Assembly: GCA_020091685.1 (NCBI GenBank)
Contig: CM034595.1
Location: 8,083,132 to 8,147,131, forward strand
Origin: Lutjanus erythropterus
Taxonomy: Eukaryota; Chordata; Actinopteri; Lutjaniformes; Lutjanidae
Length of the DNA: 64,000 nt
Direction of reading: 5' to 3'
A program made the translations under genes and the position numbers. Of the stretch, positions 23,210 through 35,570 are shown piece by piece. A model generated the notes under the pieces. The model saw only the letters and a list, made by a program, of their open reading frames with translations. It was not told the origin of the DNA and did not search any database. How positions within the stretch are numbered: the first letter of the stretch is position 1; every line of letters starts with the position of its first letter.

Positions 23210-23475
23210 TCAGTGTCAAACACCAAAATGACCTGAAACATGGACGCTCTGTCCAGCAGCTTTATTGGACATGTCCAGGCATGTTTGAGCCACCAGAGCC
23301 AGAGGATGGTGACAGGATGGTATTTTTTTGTTTTCTGTGTCGGGTTGTTGGAACTGAAGTGAGCTGAAGTGAACTGCTGGGCTGATTTGGTCTGAGAGAG
23401 TCGTTCACAGAGCCATATTTCCAGTTTGCCCCAAAAAAAACCCCGAACACAGAAATCGTGAAAACACTTTAAATG
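23210..23475. repeat. Possible dispersed repeat (shared phrase with 26140-26240)
   Basis: 'gaacacagaaatcgtgaa' at 23442 resembles 'ggacgcagaaatcatgaaca' at 26173, both preceded by a 'cccaaaaaa' stretch. The similarity is short but matches a fish repeat phrase I recall. The rest of the block is not matched. Confidence 0.35.
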
Positions 23476-24827
23476 GTTTATGGCACCATCAACAAGTCTG
23501 GATGGTGTATTTTGGAGTCATTCTATGATCAAGCAGAGGCAACGCAAGGTAACAAGTGATGAGTCATTGATTTACATATTTCAACATAATATGTTAGGGG
23601 TGAAGTGCGCTTTTATTCTAGTTAGCATGCAACAACAACATCAACTTAGCTGAGAACTGGCCCAGTTTTTTACATTAATGATCACATTTTATGATCAGCT
23701 CTAGTAAGCATTAATCCTGATCACATATTTTTAGTGAATATATGCCAATAATGATTAGAAGCCCATACAAACCAATAACTGACCCTGAAACAAGAATGAA
23801 ATGGCTCAATATAGTTAATAAACATCAGAAATCTAAGATTCATTTTTTGAAACTAGATTTGTTTTCACTGGGCACAATTTAGGAGAAGTTAGTATCTTAA
23901 AAACAGAACTATGGAGACAAATCTTTTTGTTATTTTATTTAATAGGCAGGGAGAAGTTATTTTACAAATCTCAAAGCCTTTTATATAGTAGAGACAAAGA
24001 CCAAAAAAATATTTGAATGAAACATAAGGTGGTAAAGAGAGTTTGTTGTATATATTATTGTCCTAGAATGAAACCTGATCTCAAGTTAGTACTTCTCACA
24101 TAAGTGGAACATGGCTAAGCAACATAAAAGTATCATGCATATTCATACCTAGATATATACACTGTATAAACATGTACTCATGCATATTTATGCATACGCA
24201 CACAGAGACTACAAGTACTGTATATTAACATAATATTCTTACAAAAATTCAGATCTAATACACGTGTAGATGCACCAAAGATTGTGTCTGTTTAGAAAAC
24301 AGATCTGTTGTGATGTTTATGTTATTCATCTGAATTGGATATGTTGGTATTCATTTGTGCACTAATCTGACTTCAAGTTTCATAGTGGGAAGTATATATG
24401 GAGAGACATTTGTTCTAAATTAAATAATTTTGCAAAGGTTTGTCAAAGTTTTGTCTTTCAGTTAATGGTTATAAATCTTTTAGCACTCAATACAACAAAC
24501 ACAATTTCTTTTTGAAGTGTGGTCATCTTTTATCCTCCACAGAATTCACAATACATAACTTATGATCTAAGGGGATGGTTATGTAATAATTGCTGATAAA
24601 ATGAAATTAACTTTTGGCCAAATTGCTTTCAGTTTTGAACATTTCCATATCATATGAAAAAAGGCCTCTCTCCTCAGTACAGTGCCAACACATTTAATTG
24701 TTATACAATTTCAGAGGTTTAAGCTTTCACGTTGTATAATATGTCCTTTTGATAAACTTAAAATTGATTGTTTTGTTTCATGCAGAGTTTAATACCATAA
24801 TTCCATTCCTTAAACCATTTCTAACAG
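23476..24827. other. Intergenic, nothing recognised
   Basis: Very AT-rich, with no open frame over 60 codons and no internal repeat that I could match. Confidence 0.5.
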
Positions 24828-25422
24828 ACTCGAGCAAAATGCAGCCTGAGGGCCAGAACCAGCCCATTAGATGGTTTCATGTGGCCCACAAGATCAAAGT
24901 CAATATCATTTTTCTTACCTACTTAACTTGCTTATCTTTACTTAAACTTAAACTTTTACTAAAACTGTTATCAGGCCTTTATTCTGAAAGAGGTCAGTGC
25001 TGTGTTCAATGCTAATAATAATGAGCGGTACCTTTTATATTAAATAATAATTTTATTCACTCAGTGCTGTTGTTCTTCTTCTCCTCTTGCTGCAAGTATC
25101 ATTAGAACCTGTATTGGTCATTCATTGCATACTATACCACTTGAGGTATAGGACGCTGCCGACAAAAATAATTACCCCACAATTCATTGCACGCTAATTC
25201 AGACAGAGTGACCAACAGTAGAGGTGCATAGCTGTGTTAGCCAGCCATTAAGTCATAGATATCTATGTGCTGGTGTCCCCTATATAGAACACTTCTGACT
25301 TTTTCACTATTAGAGATTTAGCTATTTTTAGGACCTTATAGTGCATTTATGTCTGGCTCACGACAGCCTGATCAGTTTCTCATGTGGGCCCTCCATGAAA
25401 GATAATTACCCACCACTGGTGT
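24828..25422. repeat. hAT-like fragments, possible
   Basis: 'cctgagggccagaacc' followed by 'atgtggcccacaagatc' on the left, and 'catgtgggccctccatgaaa' then 'ttacccaccactgg' on the right, resemble ends of fish hAT-like elements in inverted orientation. The two ends do not clearly match each other, so they may be two different fragments. Confidence 0.35.
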
Positions 25423-25599
25423 ATGGTCTTAAATTTTATACATAACACTACAGAAATTATGACCAAAGTTGCAAAATTAGACCAAGCTTGCAAAAGCATA
25501 TAATTTTAGTTTAATGCTAATCCTAATCCCAGCTAGTGGTGTGAGAAATAAGGATCAATGAAATCTCTAAACACAAGATAGTTGTCACAGACAAGACAA

Positions 25600-25925
25600 A
25601 CACATGAAGTTGTGTCTTTGAACCGAAGTCTTCAGGGTTGTCCGTTGTCCCTCCATTATTGATAAGCGCTGCTGCCTGCTGGACGTTTTCCAGTCGTACA
25701 GTGTGGCTCCACTGCGATTGAGTGGGGAGTCCTTCCTCTGCTGCTTGCCAGTCTGAGCAGGATGCCAGCCAGTTCTCCAGGGGGAATCTGGAGTGTGACT
25801 CGCCACAGTCTGTTTGTCGCCAGGCTCTTTCTCCTGACTCCAGTCCACAAAACAAACTCATCCACGGCCAAATCAACATGACAGGCTGTCAACTCATCAA
25901 CAAGACAAACTCCTCAGCTTAGTGC
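25600..25925. other. GC-richer block with overlapping open frames, unrecognised
   Basis: Open frames of 118, 87 and 78 codons on the minus strand and 66 on the plus strand overlap here, in DNA clearly richer in G and C than its surroundings. None shows a domain, signal peptide or membrane segment. It could be a decayed retroelement or pseudo-exon; I cannot identify it. Confidence 0.3.
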
Positions 25926-26139
25926 AGTCACTCAACTTTCCATCAAACACTGTGACATCCAACTACATCATGAGCAAAGAGATAAGGACACAGCATCCAG
26001 ATGGTTCATTTTGCTTAAAAAATATTTGAGGACAGCCACACCTGTGTCAAGTAGAGCTGGCCAATAAGGAGATTAGGTTAGTGTTGGTTCATGGGGCTTT
26101 TAAAGTCTTGGGGTGCCATGGCTCCAGCGTGTCATCGAG

Positions 26140-26240
26140 ACTTGTTTCAGGTCCACCCAAAAAATCCTGGACGCAGAAATCATGAACAGCAATTAAACGC
26201 TCTAATGCCACAATTCTTTATTACATAATTCTCAGTCTTC
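26140..26240 (+). repeat. Possible dispersed-repeat fragment
   Basis: Contains 'gacttgtttcaggtccaccc' and 'atgaacagcaattaaacgc', in a layout I recall from a fish repeat, and shares a phrase with 23442. Confidence 0.35.
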
Positions 26241-26589
26241 TTACACGTTTTCAAAAAGTATTGAAGAAAATCTGAATTCCCTTTGTACAGACTTGAAGGT
26301 ATCAGCTGAAATAACCCAGTACCAAGTAGTATCAACATTTCTCCTCATTCAAACATTTTGTACCCAGATCTAGAAAATAGTTTTGCTTGCAGCCAATCAC
26401 TGCAAGCGTTCTTCTACTTATTGCGCCATGTGATTGGCCTACATCTGATGTCACACTCAAGCTCAAGCTCAAATAAGAATCTGACAAATGGTTATCATTT
26501 CAACGCTTCCTTTTTGATTAGAAACTGAAAAGACAATGAATAGTAAAAATCTGGAGGGACATTGGAATTTGATCCAATGTCTCTTGCAA

Positions 26590-26745
26590 AAGAGTTCCTC
26601 AATCCTTGCAGAATTCTTTTTTCCAAAGAGGAAGGTTTTTAATGGAACCCTTGACAAAGCTTTTCTTCATAAAAGGGCTATTCAAAGGTTTAGAGGGTTC
26701 TGGGTAGAACTTCAGCCCCTCAGGAAGAACCATTTTGGAATCTGT
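26590..26745 (+). mobile_element. MITE family C ('GGTTCT/AGAACC'), internal fragment
   Basis: 'aatggaacccttgacaaagc' and 'ttttcttcataaaagggct' match the interior of the complete copy around 53805-53860, and 'agagggttctgggtagaac' fits the family. Both termini are missing. Confidence 0.65.
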
Positions 26746-29689
26746 ATTTACAAGAGTGGATTGGAAAAATGAGACAGAATGGAGTGTTTCTATTGCTACC
26801 ATCAACAGCTTTTATGAATGGAAACAAAAAAAACTTTAAATGTGTAACAAACTGAACTGGACTGTCTGGTGGAAACACAAACATACTGTTGTGTAACATT
26901 GGAACTGTAACTGTTTTTTGATATACAGAAATCCATATGTCATTGCCCATATGTTCCGTGGCAGCATATGCATTCAAACACACAAGCAGTAACCCCACCC
27001 GTCCTCCCACCCCCATCCACCCCAAAGAAAGATAAGGAGGGAATATGCTGGGGTTACATCCGACAGTAGCTTCATGCCTGCAGTTCCTAAAAATTATCTT
27101 TAAATGTGCAACTTGCATGCAGTTTTGCAAATAAAATTGTTCCCTTGATGGTCGCAGACTAATATTCATTTTGCCATAGTATCAGCAGAGCACTTTACAA
27201 ACTCATGTCCCACTTGATGGAGGTTGAGTATGGCACAATGAAGGGAAATGAGAGATCCAGACTATTTTGGGAATAACAGTCATTTTGTATTTTCAAGCTC
27301 TTTGCACTCAGAGAGGAAACCGGCTCCATTGTTCGACACACATCTGCACGATGCATTATTTGTGTGAAAAGATATTAAGTTTTGAGAAGTGTTTTGCCAT
27401 AACTAGAAATGCAGAAATCACAGCAGTGGGTCTGCAAACCTTAAAACAAACAAGCATCATGTCTAGTGAGAGGAGAGAAGAAAAAAAAAACAGGAGAGAA
27501 GCAGAACAAAAACAAATCCAGCACAATCTTACTCATCAAACCGCTAAAAAGCGTCAAAGAGAACATCTTGGATTATTACCGCCTTAGAGAACAGAGATGC
27601 ATTTTGAAAATGATCCCCCCCTAATCTGTAAACATGCTGGAATCCTTGTTGTCAAAGGAGAAATCCTCAAATCATCTTAGTGCATAACGGCCTTTTTAGC
27701 AAAACTGGGTCGTTTTAGTTAATTTACCTATTGCACTAGACTTCTCATTTCTTTCCAGAGGCAGATGCTCAAATGGCATTTCTAAAATAGGAAATGAAAT
27801 CTGGACGAGCAGCTTAACAGACGTGCAAAAGGCACATAAACCAAACCACTACAGGGAAGGAATGTAGGGTGCTCAAACGTTTGTCTGGTACTTTTGTATA
27901 GGTGACAGCGAAGACTGACATCAAAGAAATGGAACCAAAACATGCAGAATCTAATGTAAAAAACAACTGATTTGATATGGAGTATAAGAGGATTCTCATC
28001 ATCTGATAACAAAAAAGAATTGGTGCAGAGCAGCAGCTACTGTAATTATCTGCGATCATTCAGCACGGAGAGGACTCTACACTTAAACACCTACATTCAG
28101 ACCGAATTGCATCTGCAAATCTGCCATTCAGAGAGCTGCAGAGTGTTGTGTAGGCCCCCGGATCAGTCAAGTACCACCCTGAGCAAGCTTTCAGCAGGAG
28201 AGAGGAGGGACAACGTAATGCCCATAAGCATATAACACAGTTACCAAAAAGCTTGTGTTAAATGTTTAATTAAGCCGCAATCACGTTTTTTTAATAATGC
28301 ACAACCAAATCTCTGAAATACTTCCTTGTTTTTAAATGCAGCTCCATGTGGCATGGCGAAAAGGCGCTCCACATGATCTTTGCGAGGAGCAAAGTCGTGA
28401 CCCTCCTTCAGTTTGCTGACAAACTCTCTTGTATATTTGCTTTAAATTTTAATTGCGTGGTAAATTATTAAGAGTGTTAGAGCTTGGCTCAGACTCCCCA
28501 GGCTGTGGGGTTAGCCATGCAATAGCACAGCAACAGTCCATTCATATGCACAGGACCCCTCGCTGTCACCATGTCTGCCGCTTCAGAGCCACGTTTGGTT
28601 TAAACATGATAAAATACTTTGAAGATTAATCTGATAAGGGCCGGTGCCGCCGTGAATACACGGAAGGCAGCAAGTGTTTTTGTGGGGGAGACTTGCACAT
28701 AATAACGGGGACCTCTTCAGTGTCTCTGCTGTCTTCTTCAGAGGAGCTGCCTGTTGAGTAGCTGAGACTCATGGGGGATCCTGTGCTTCTAATCTTTTTT
28801 TTTTCAGGGGAATGTAATTAGCATGGTGCATTTCACCTTACTTTTTAGAATTTTTATGGCTTTCACAGTGAGCAACATACCTGTTCACCAATACGATACA
28901 TCTTAGGAATTTTTAAAGAGCTAACGGTGTGGTACACTGCTGTCAACACTGTCATGATGTAAGATGATGCAATGTGTGAGTCTTTACATTCTGATTCTAT
29001 TAATGATATATTTGTAGGATACTATTAGTTGTAAAAAGAAATTCTGATAGTTTTACTAATTCCAGTCACAGGAGAGACAGAGAGAAGGAGACATTACAGT
29101 GGTGTTAACATCTTATTATGAATTTCATGTGTAAATGAGATACTGTAGCCTTCATAAGAAGAGTGCTGTGGTTTTGATTGAATTTGACCGTGTAGAGGAA
29201 GAGGGGGGTGGAGAAACAGTGATGCTACGTGTTACCTGCTCGACCAGTGATATGATGTCTCTGTGGGTCAGGGCACCCATTGCTCTGTTTATCATCTTTC
29301 TTATAAAACCCAAACTTATTCTACACTTGCATGTTATGAAAGTTTGGTGGTGCAACGTCTGTTCTTTCACTGTCTGTTTTTAGGAAATGAAAAGGAGAGA
29401 CAGGAGAGGGAGGGGCAGCGCTTGTTTTGTGTGATTGAGGAAAAAGACTTCTAGTGATAGCCATGCGGGCAGAGGCAGGGGGAGAAAGAGAAATGAAGGA
29501 AAGTTACAGCAGAATTTCCTTGATACCAAAAATGAAACATATGCATGTCCTAATGGGATGTATATATACGCCAGTGCTGCATTAATGTTCTTCGGATTGA
29601 TGTTCAGCTTTTTACCAATACAGGCTGTCTGAATAGATGCACTTGCATCTTACACATTATTACACAAATTCTTTTTTTTTTAAAAAGTG
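26746..29689. other. Long repeat-poor intergenic stretch
   Basis: No gene recognised. The 149-codon minus frame at 26720-27169 and the 106-codon plus frame at 27267-27587 show no domains. 28480-28830 is GC-balanced, with 'taatctgataagggccgg' and 'ggaatgtaattagcatgg', and looks unlike the neighbouring repeats, so it is a candidate conserved noncoding block. A T run lies at about 28795-28804. Confidence 0.35.
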
Positions 29690-29699
29690 GTCTGGACCC

Positions 29700-31040
29700 C
29701 TCCCTCCCCAAAAATTACAGACCAATATCCAAGTGCCATTTATTTCAAAAACATTTTAGAGAAAAGCAATTTCTATCGGCACTGGAAAATAATAACACTT
29801 TTGAAAAATTTCAATCTCGTTTCAGGAAGTTACACAGCACCGAAACGGTCCTGCTTAAGGTCACAAATGACCTTTTAATGGCTGCTGACGATGGCAAAGG
29901 TGCAGTTCTTGTCCTCCTGGACCTTAGCTTGACCTTTGACACAATCGATCACAACCTCCTCCTCGACAGACTGAGGCGCTGGGCAGAGATTTCAGGTACA
30001 GCACTACAGTGGTTTTTATCTTATTTATCAAACAGGAAATTCTGCATCTCTGTTAACAACTACGTGTCATCCTTTGCGTGTGTTAAATATGGTGTGCCTC
30101 AAGGGTCAGTTTTGGGGCCAATCTTATTTTCTTTATACACGCTTCCTCTTGGGCATATTATACAAAGACATGGTGTGTCTTAACATTTTTATGCAGATGA
30201 TTCACAATCTACCCCTGAGATCCTCTGACCCTGATATGCTTGATTCACTAAATGGCTGCCTGTCTGAAGTAAAGGATTGGATGTCACAAAATTCTCTCCA
30301 ACTAAACTCTGACAAAACTGAAGTCGTATTGATTGGGCCCCAGCAAATGATCACACAAATCCCACCATTTGCTGGTCCCCTAACAGATCATATCAAGCCT
30401 GTTGATAGGAATCTGGTAGTGTGGTTTGATGGAAACCTAAATTTTGAACATCATACGACAAAGCTTGTGCAGTCCTGTTTTTATCATTTAAGAAATATTT
30501 CAAAAATACATTCTACACTATCTTTTAAAGGCACAGAAACCATTTTACTTGCTTTTATCTCATCACGCCTGGATTTCTGCAACAGCCTTTTTACCTGCTT
30601 GAACCAAAAATCAGAACTCAGCTGCCAGACTTTTAACCAGAACTTGGAAACATGATCATATCACTCCTGTTTTAGCGTCTCTACATTGGCTCATTGTATG
30701 TTTTAGAATAGATTTTAAGATTTTACTGATGACTTTTAAAGCTCTCAATGGCCTCGCGTCCTCATATATCTCTGACCTGTTAGTACCTTAAATACCAGGA
30801 CGTTCCTTGAGATCCTCAGGCAGAGGTCTCCTGTCTGTTCCACAGGCCCAGCTGAAAACTAAAGGGGACAGGGCCTTTTCAGTCAGGGCCCCAAAGCTCT
30901 GGAACAATCTGCCTGAGGAAATTAGGTCAGCCAAGTCAATGATCTCCTTTAAATCTCTTCTTAAGACATACTTTTATCGGAGAGCCTTTCCTGATTTTAT
31001 CTTAGTTTGGACTGTTGTGCACTGTTTTCTTAAAAATGTT
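29700..31040 (+). pseudogene. LINE ORF2 reverse transcriptase, broken
   Basis: The enzyme would copy the element's RNA into DNA at a nicked target. PKNYRPIS (from about 29708) is the fingers-type motif common to LINE RTs. From about 29835 frame 1 reads [15 protein letters not shown], then [20 protein letters not shown] (palm motif A) and [15 protein letters not shown] (motif B). An in-frame TAA at 30181-30183 falls just before HFYADDSQ (motif C, 30184-30207). A small deletion near 30205 then shifts to frame 2, with WMSQNSLQLNSDKTEVVLIG and SSRLDFCNSLF. A further shift near 30615 passes through the HDHITPVLASLHWL region, which also carries a stop at 30789. The tail in frame 3 is FSVRAPKLWNNLPEEIRSA. 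The endonuclease is missing. Confidence 0.92.
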
Positions 31041-31183
31041 TTTACCTTCCTATTTTTTCTCTGTACCATTTTATTTTATCTGTTTTGGCTGTTGTGTGAC
31101 GCTTGATCCTGTCTGTTTTATTTTGTTGCCTTTGTGAAGCACTTTGCAATGTGAATTTTGAAAAAGTGCTCTAGAAAATAAAG

Positions 31184-31232
<49 letters not shown>
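31184..31232. repeat. (ATT)n microsatellite, LINE tail
   Basis: About sixteen ATT units directly following the LINE 3' end. It is read as poly-Asn on the minus strand in a spurious frame. Confidence 0.95.
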
Positions 31233-31233
<1 letters not shown>

Positions 31234-31828
31234 AGCCAGTGCATTGGATGCATGAGTGAATCATCAAGCCTCCACAACATACTAAAGCAGGGTTGCCAGG
31301 TCTGCGTGACAAAACCAAAGTCAGCCCAAAACTAGCCCAACAGCCAATAAACCTGCAGCACCTCATACTTGGGCGTGCATGTGGTGCGATGGTGAAAAGA
31401 CCTTTAGATCTGGGCTTTAACAGACTTGTTAATCCAGTGTTTTGAGGGGAACAAACTCAGGGTTAACCCTGTTCAGGAGCAGGCTAAAGTTGGGGTAAGT
31501 CCACCTCAGAGTTTGCCAGAATTGTGCTAGTGTAAGGCTTATTTTCATACTGCATTTAGCCCAGGTCTAAAAGCATTATTTGGATGGTCTTAGCTCCAAA
31601 TGTATACATTTTTCACACTGGCACATTCCAGGGACTAAACCTGCTTGCGAGCCCTATTTCAGAGCAGGGTTAGCCCTGAGTTTGTGGGATTATCGACTAA
31701 AAAGTTTACTAAAGACAGACTGAAGGTGCAGAAAAGCCCATTACTATGCTATCTTCTGAAAATGTATTTATTAAAGTACAAACACAAAAGAATGATTCAG
31801 TGTTTGGGAAATATATTAATACATGTGG
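31233..31828. other. Intergenic, nothing recognised
   Basis: Contains several 'cagggttaaccctg' or 'agcagggttagccctg' palindromic phrases (31455-31680), perhaps part of an unrecognised repeat. No gene. Confidence 0.4.
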
Positions 31829-32075
31829 CGGCCTGATGGTGCAGCAACGTTGGAATATCTGGGGGAAGGGGGAGGGGGCCGGGGAGTTTGTGGCTGGGGC
31901 ATTTTCTGCGGAGTTTGCATGTTCTCCCCATGCGTGGGTTCTCCCTGTGTCAGCATCCTCTACACAGTCCAAAGACATGCAGGTTGATTGGTGTGAGCGG
32001 TTGTCTTTATGTGTCAGCCCTATGAAGAACTGGCAACCTGTCCAGGGTATACCCTGCCTCTCACCCATAAAAGAC
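31829..32075 (+). repeat. SINE-like teleost repeat, copy 1
   Basis: Starts 'ggcggcctgatggtgcagca', then 'gagtttgcatgttctcccc', 'cagtccaaagacatgcagg' and 'cctgtccagggtataccctg'. This is a very common fish short repeat. The 119-codon plus and 122-codon minus frames here are artefacts of it. A second copy, in two pieces, lies at 45490-45595 and 46121-46255. Confidence 0.85.
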
Positions 32076-33779
32076 ACTTTTATTTTAAAATGTTTACCAC
32101 TCTGACTTTGAAACAGTTCTGTAGGTAGTCCTAATATGACTTTATTGGATTGTTAAAGTGTTACAGTTATAATATTGCAATATAATATGCAGTATTATGC
32201 AGCACTTTCCTTCACTCCTCTGTTGAATATTTTAAATATTAAGGGGGTGGGCTTTGATAGCATATTTAGTGTGTTGTATATTAATATTTGGGGTTCCCAG
32301 CTCCACTTGCTGCTACTATCTTTGTCCTATTAATGTTGTATTCATTTAGTTACATGTCTTTGCACTTGCGATCAGTCACCAGAGGCCTCGAGTCTCGTAC
32401 TGAGCAGTTTGTGTGAGGACAGCTCAACTTGGACATAAAAATGTAATGCGCTTTATTTTCTCATGTAGAGTACATCACTCAGTGACCCCACACACAATTT
32501 CAAAAACAGTAAAATTAGTGTTTACGTCGACTCATCCGAGATTGTTTTCAACATGCACGTCTGAGCACTCTCAGTTGACTTGTTTTACTGGTAAGTGCCA
32601 CGCTTTACTCTTCGTTTCTTTTTTTCCAGTTTTATTGCTGTTTTTATATGTGCCCCTTTCAATTCAATCTGTTCGGCTCATTCCCTCCGTATTGGCCACA
32701 TAGTTTCTCTACCTTAGATTCACTCAGCTCAATCACTTCAGCACTGATGGCAATCATCAGGGTGCTCATTTTAACAAGCGGGGACACACTAGCTGCAAAA
32801 TGGCTTTGGATAAGAAGCAGCTTTTAAAGGTACAGGCTTTAACTTAGTCACAGTCACTGAAGGGAACTCGGTGCTCGTGTTTGCTGCGCGAGGTAAAAAG
32901 CTCTTCCTGATACTCTCATTAATATGGAAATTTAAGCCCGTAAGTGCATCCTCACACCATTACAGAGTCATCAAGCTCCTTTTTGCACATTTTGTTAACG
33001 GAGCGTGAAAATGACAAAAGAAATGGAAACACATTTAATGGTGAAAAAAAAAACTATTCCATGTATCTTTACTGTTTACATAGACAGACTGAAGTACACT
33101 CTCCTAAAATGAACTTGACCCACAGTACAGTGTCAGGAAGTGTCTTTAAGATTAAAGTGTGCTGCTCTCAGGCTGACTCGAGGCAGAGAGTCAAAAGGAA
33201 AAATGCTGATGAGATTTCAAACTGTTTACTTGCAATTATGTCTAATCAGGGATGTGACTGAATTAATTTCAGTGCGTAAACAAGTTCAGCTTTGAGTCAA
33301 ATGTACTTTTATTCTCCTCGAGTCATTTGTGTGAGCTCATGGGTGGTATGTATTTTACAGGGCTAGAACTTAAATTTGACTGATCATTTCAGTTCATTAC
33401 AACCTAATCTCTGTAAACACATATCTGCATATGAATGCAGAATCTGTAGGCAGGGAACAAGATTTTTGGTATCGGACGAGGTTTCTGTTTGTACTCTCAG
33501 TAGCACTGACCAATCACGTTAAAGCAAGCATTGGTTGCATGCAGGTAAATAGTCTGTGTGCAATCATCCAACAATGTTTCACTTTTTATTAGCTTTTTAA
33601 AAATTTTTCTGCATCCATATGATGTCATCTCTCAACTCCAACTCTAAGCCTGCTCACCAGATGCTGGCTACAGTGGAAACCCAAAAACACTGGCCAAAAG
33701 TAGCCAGAAAAAAAAATAATGTGAGAACCCCACCAAGTATGTTTGTTGTCTAAACTTGCCCACATTGTCTTTGTTCTTT
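32076..33779. other. Intergenic, nothing recognised
   Basis: No gene. The 105-codon frame at 32944-33261 and the 96-codon frame at 32413-32703 show no domain. Confidence 0.45.
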
Positions 33780-33900
33780 TATTTTGAAAATGCTGAATAA
33801 TTATTATTGCTGACTTGATCGTAGAGCCCTGCACATGCAAAGTTGCACAATTTTAAGCATAGGACCGGTGACCAAGCTGCTGTGTGTGACAATCTGTGTG
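33780..33900 (+). repeat. MITE family F fragment
   Basis: 'tagagccctgcacatgcaa' and 'ggaccggtgaccaagctgct' match the right-hand part of the element at 51405-51917 and the fragment at 62134-62454. Ends not resolved. Confidence 0.45.
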
Positions 33901-35570
33901 TGACAATCTGTTAGTATTTCGTGAAGGTTTGATTTATATTGTGATAATACAATTATTGAGAAAGTTACACATCCTCAAATGTTCCCTGTACTGTACAAAC
34001 TGAACCATGACCTGTAATTTGCGCTCTCAGCGTAGAACTGACAATGCATTAGCATCAATAAAAAAGTGGGACTCTTAAACAATTAGATGAGGTGAATAGA
34101 AACTACTCTGAATGCGGCACATCTTCTGTTTATCTCAGATTCAAAGCTTAACTGTTTCCATACATTAGTAGACAGAGGTTGAAGTAGGAGGCAGACTCAG
34201 AGGTTGTCCCAGTGGAAAAAAAAAATGTCTTTACTTAAAAAACAAAACACAAAAAAACATCAGGTGCACACAACTACACACTGACATCTTCCCCAACAGA
34301 GTTAATTGGGTTTTACCATTAACAGAGAAATCTAAACACAGCACAGGAGAAAATTTATAAAGTTAATTTGTTTTCACTAAACTCTACACTTTCCCAACCT
34401 CTACATACTTTAACCCCATGATATGATGAAAATGATGATGATGAAATCAAAAACTGAAATTGTAGGTATACGACAGGCCTATACTGTCCTCAACAATCTT
34501 TGAAAACACATATACTTATACATTAATATATGTACATTTTATGTGAAATGTTCTGGTGTGCAGGTGTTAAAACCAGAGTATTTGTTTAATTTAGATCATT
34601 TTAAGTTTGCTAACTTTGCAGTCACATAAAGATCTGAGGATCTGGTTATTTAAGCTACATGAATAGTCTTCATTAATTTTTCATCTTATTTTTAAAATGC
34701 ATGCTGGATTGGTTTTACATTTCTTTGTAGTGTTTTATAAGTCTATGCAGGCTGGGAGAAAATAATAAAAAAGGTTCATCTTCATCATATAAAATAACAA
34801 ATATATAGGCATAACATAGCAAACCAAAGATGATTTCAGAGCCCACTGATGAAGTTTTATTCAAACTGGCTCACTCCTTCACACCCTCCTTTGTCTCACT
34901 GCAGCTCCTGTGGGGAAGATAAGAGATTAGATTATCTCCAGATTGCACTATAATTACCTGTTGATTTGGAGATTACAGAGTGGACATCTCTTGATCAGCA
35001 GACACTTTATCAGAGGATTATCAAGAGGCAATCAAACAAAGGCCCGTCTCTCAGGGGTGAGATCACACCAAAGTGAAAAATACAAAAGAGAGAGACGGAG
35101 ACTGTGTGTCTTGGTTTCTCTTTTTCAGGACATGAGTTAAGTTTGATCGTCCAAATATGCTCCTCTTAAGGTTTTTTAAACACAATAATTCTCATTTCCA
35201 GAAAGAATAAAGTGAAGGTACAAGCTCAGATAATAAGCACATAAATATAACAATGCAACATACAAACTGCAGATTGGGCCTTGATCCTACACTTTAACTT
35301 ATGATGCTGTAGGCAGCTCTCTAGTCTAAGTATTTCATGTGCGGGGCTCTGCAGTGAGGTTAGCAATAATAAACCTGCAACATCCAACTAGATTTTCAAA
35401 ATACAAGACTTCCAACAAGTTTTTGTACAATGAGATTTCAGTTAAATTTCCTCTTTGATTGACTGATCGATTGGTATTAGTCTGAATTTGTTAGGCTTAG
35501 GAAATGATTGTGGTTTGTATTAAAATAATTATGTTATGTACCTTAAAACATTAGATAATGTTGACTTGAA
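33901..35570. other. Intergenic, nothing recognised
   Basis: AT-rich; includes an A-rich stretch at 34215-34260 and a short GATGAT tract at 34422-34445. No gene. Confidence 0.5.

Larger units (their letters stand above)
29690..31232 (+). mobile_element. L2/CR1-like LINE, 5'-truncated, with (ATT)n tail
   Basis: A non-LTR retrotransposon copy. It starts within the reverse-transcriptase domain, runs through the C-terminal region, and ends with 'ctctagaaaataaag' and an (ATT)n tail, the usual arrangement for fish L2-type copies. 5' truncation is normal for incomplete target-primed reverse transcription. No target-site duplication was identified. Confidence 0.92.

Noticed and set aside
26720-27169. 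149-codon minus-strand open frame
   Set aside because: No domain, no signal or membrane pattern, no splice context, and it partly overlaps a MITE fragment.
30074-30655. 193-codon plus-strand open frame read as an intact protein
   Set aside because: Only part of it (from about 30210) is LINE reverse transcriptase in the right frame; its first ~40 codons are an out-of-frame reading of motifs B and C. It is a segment of a broken ORF2.
31709-32105. Overlapping 119- and 122-codon frames on both strands
   Set aside because: Both lie on a SINE-like repeat and are shadows of it.
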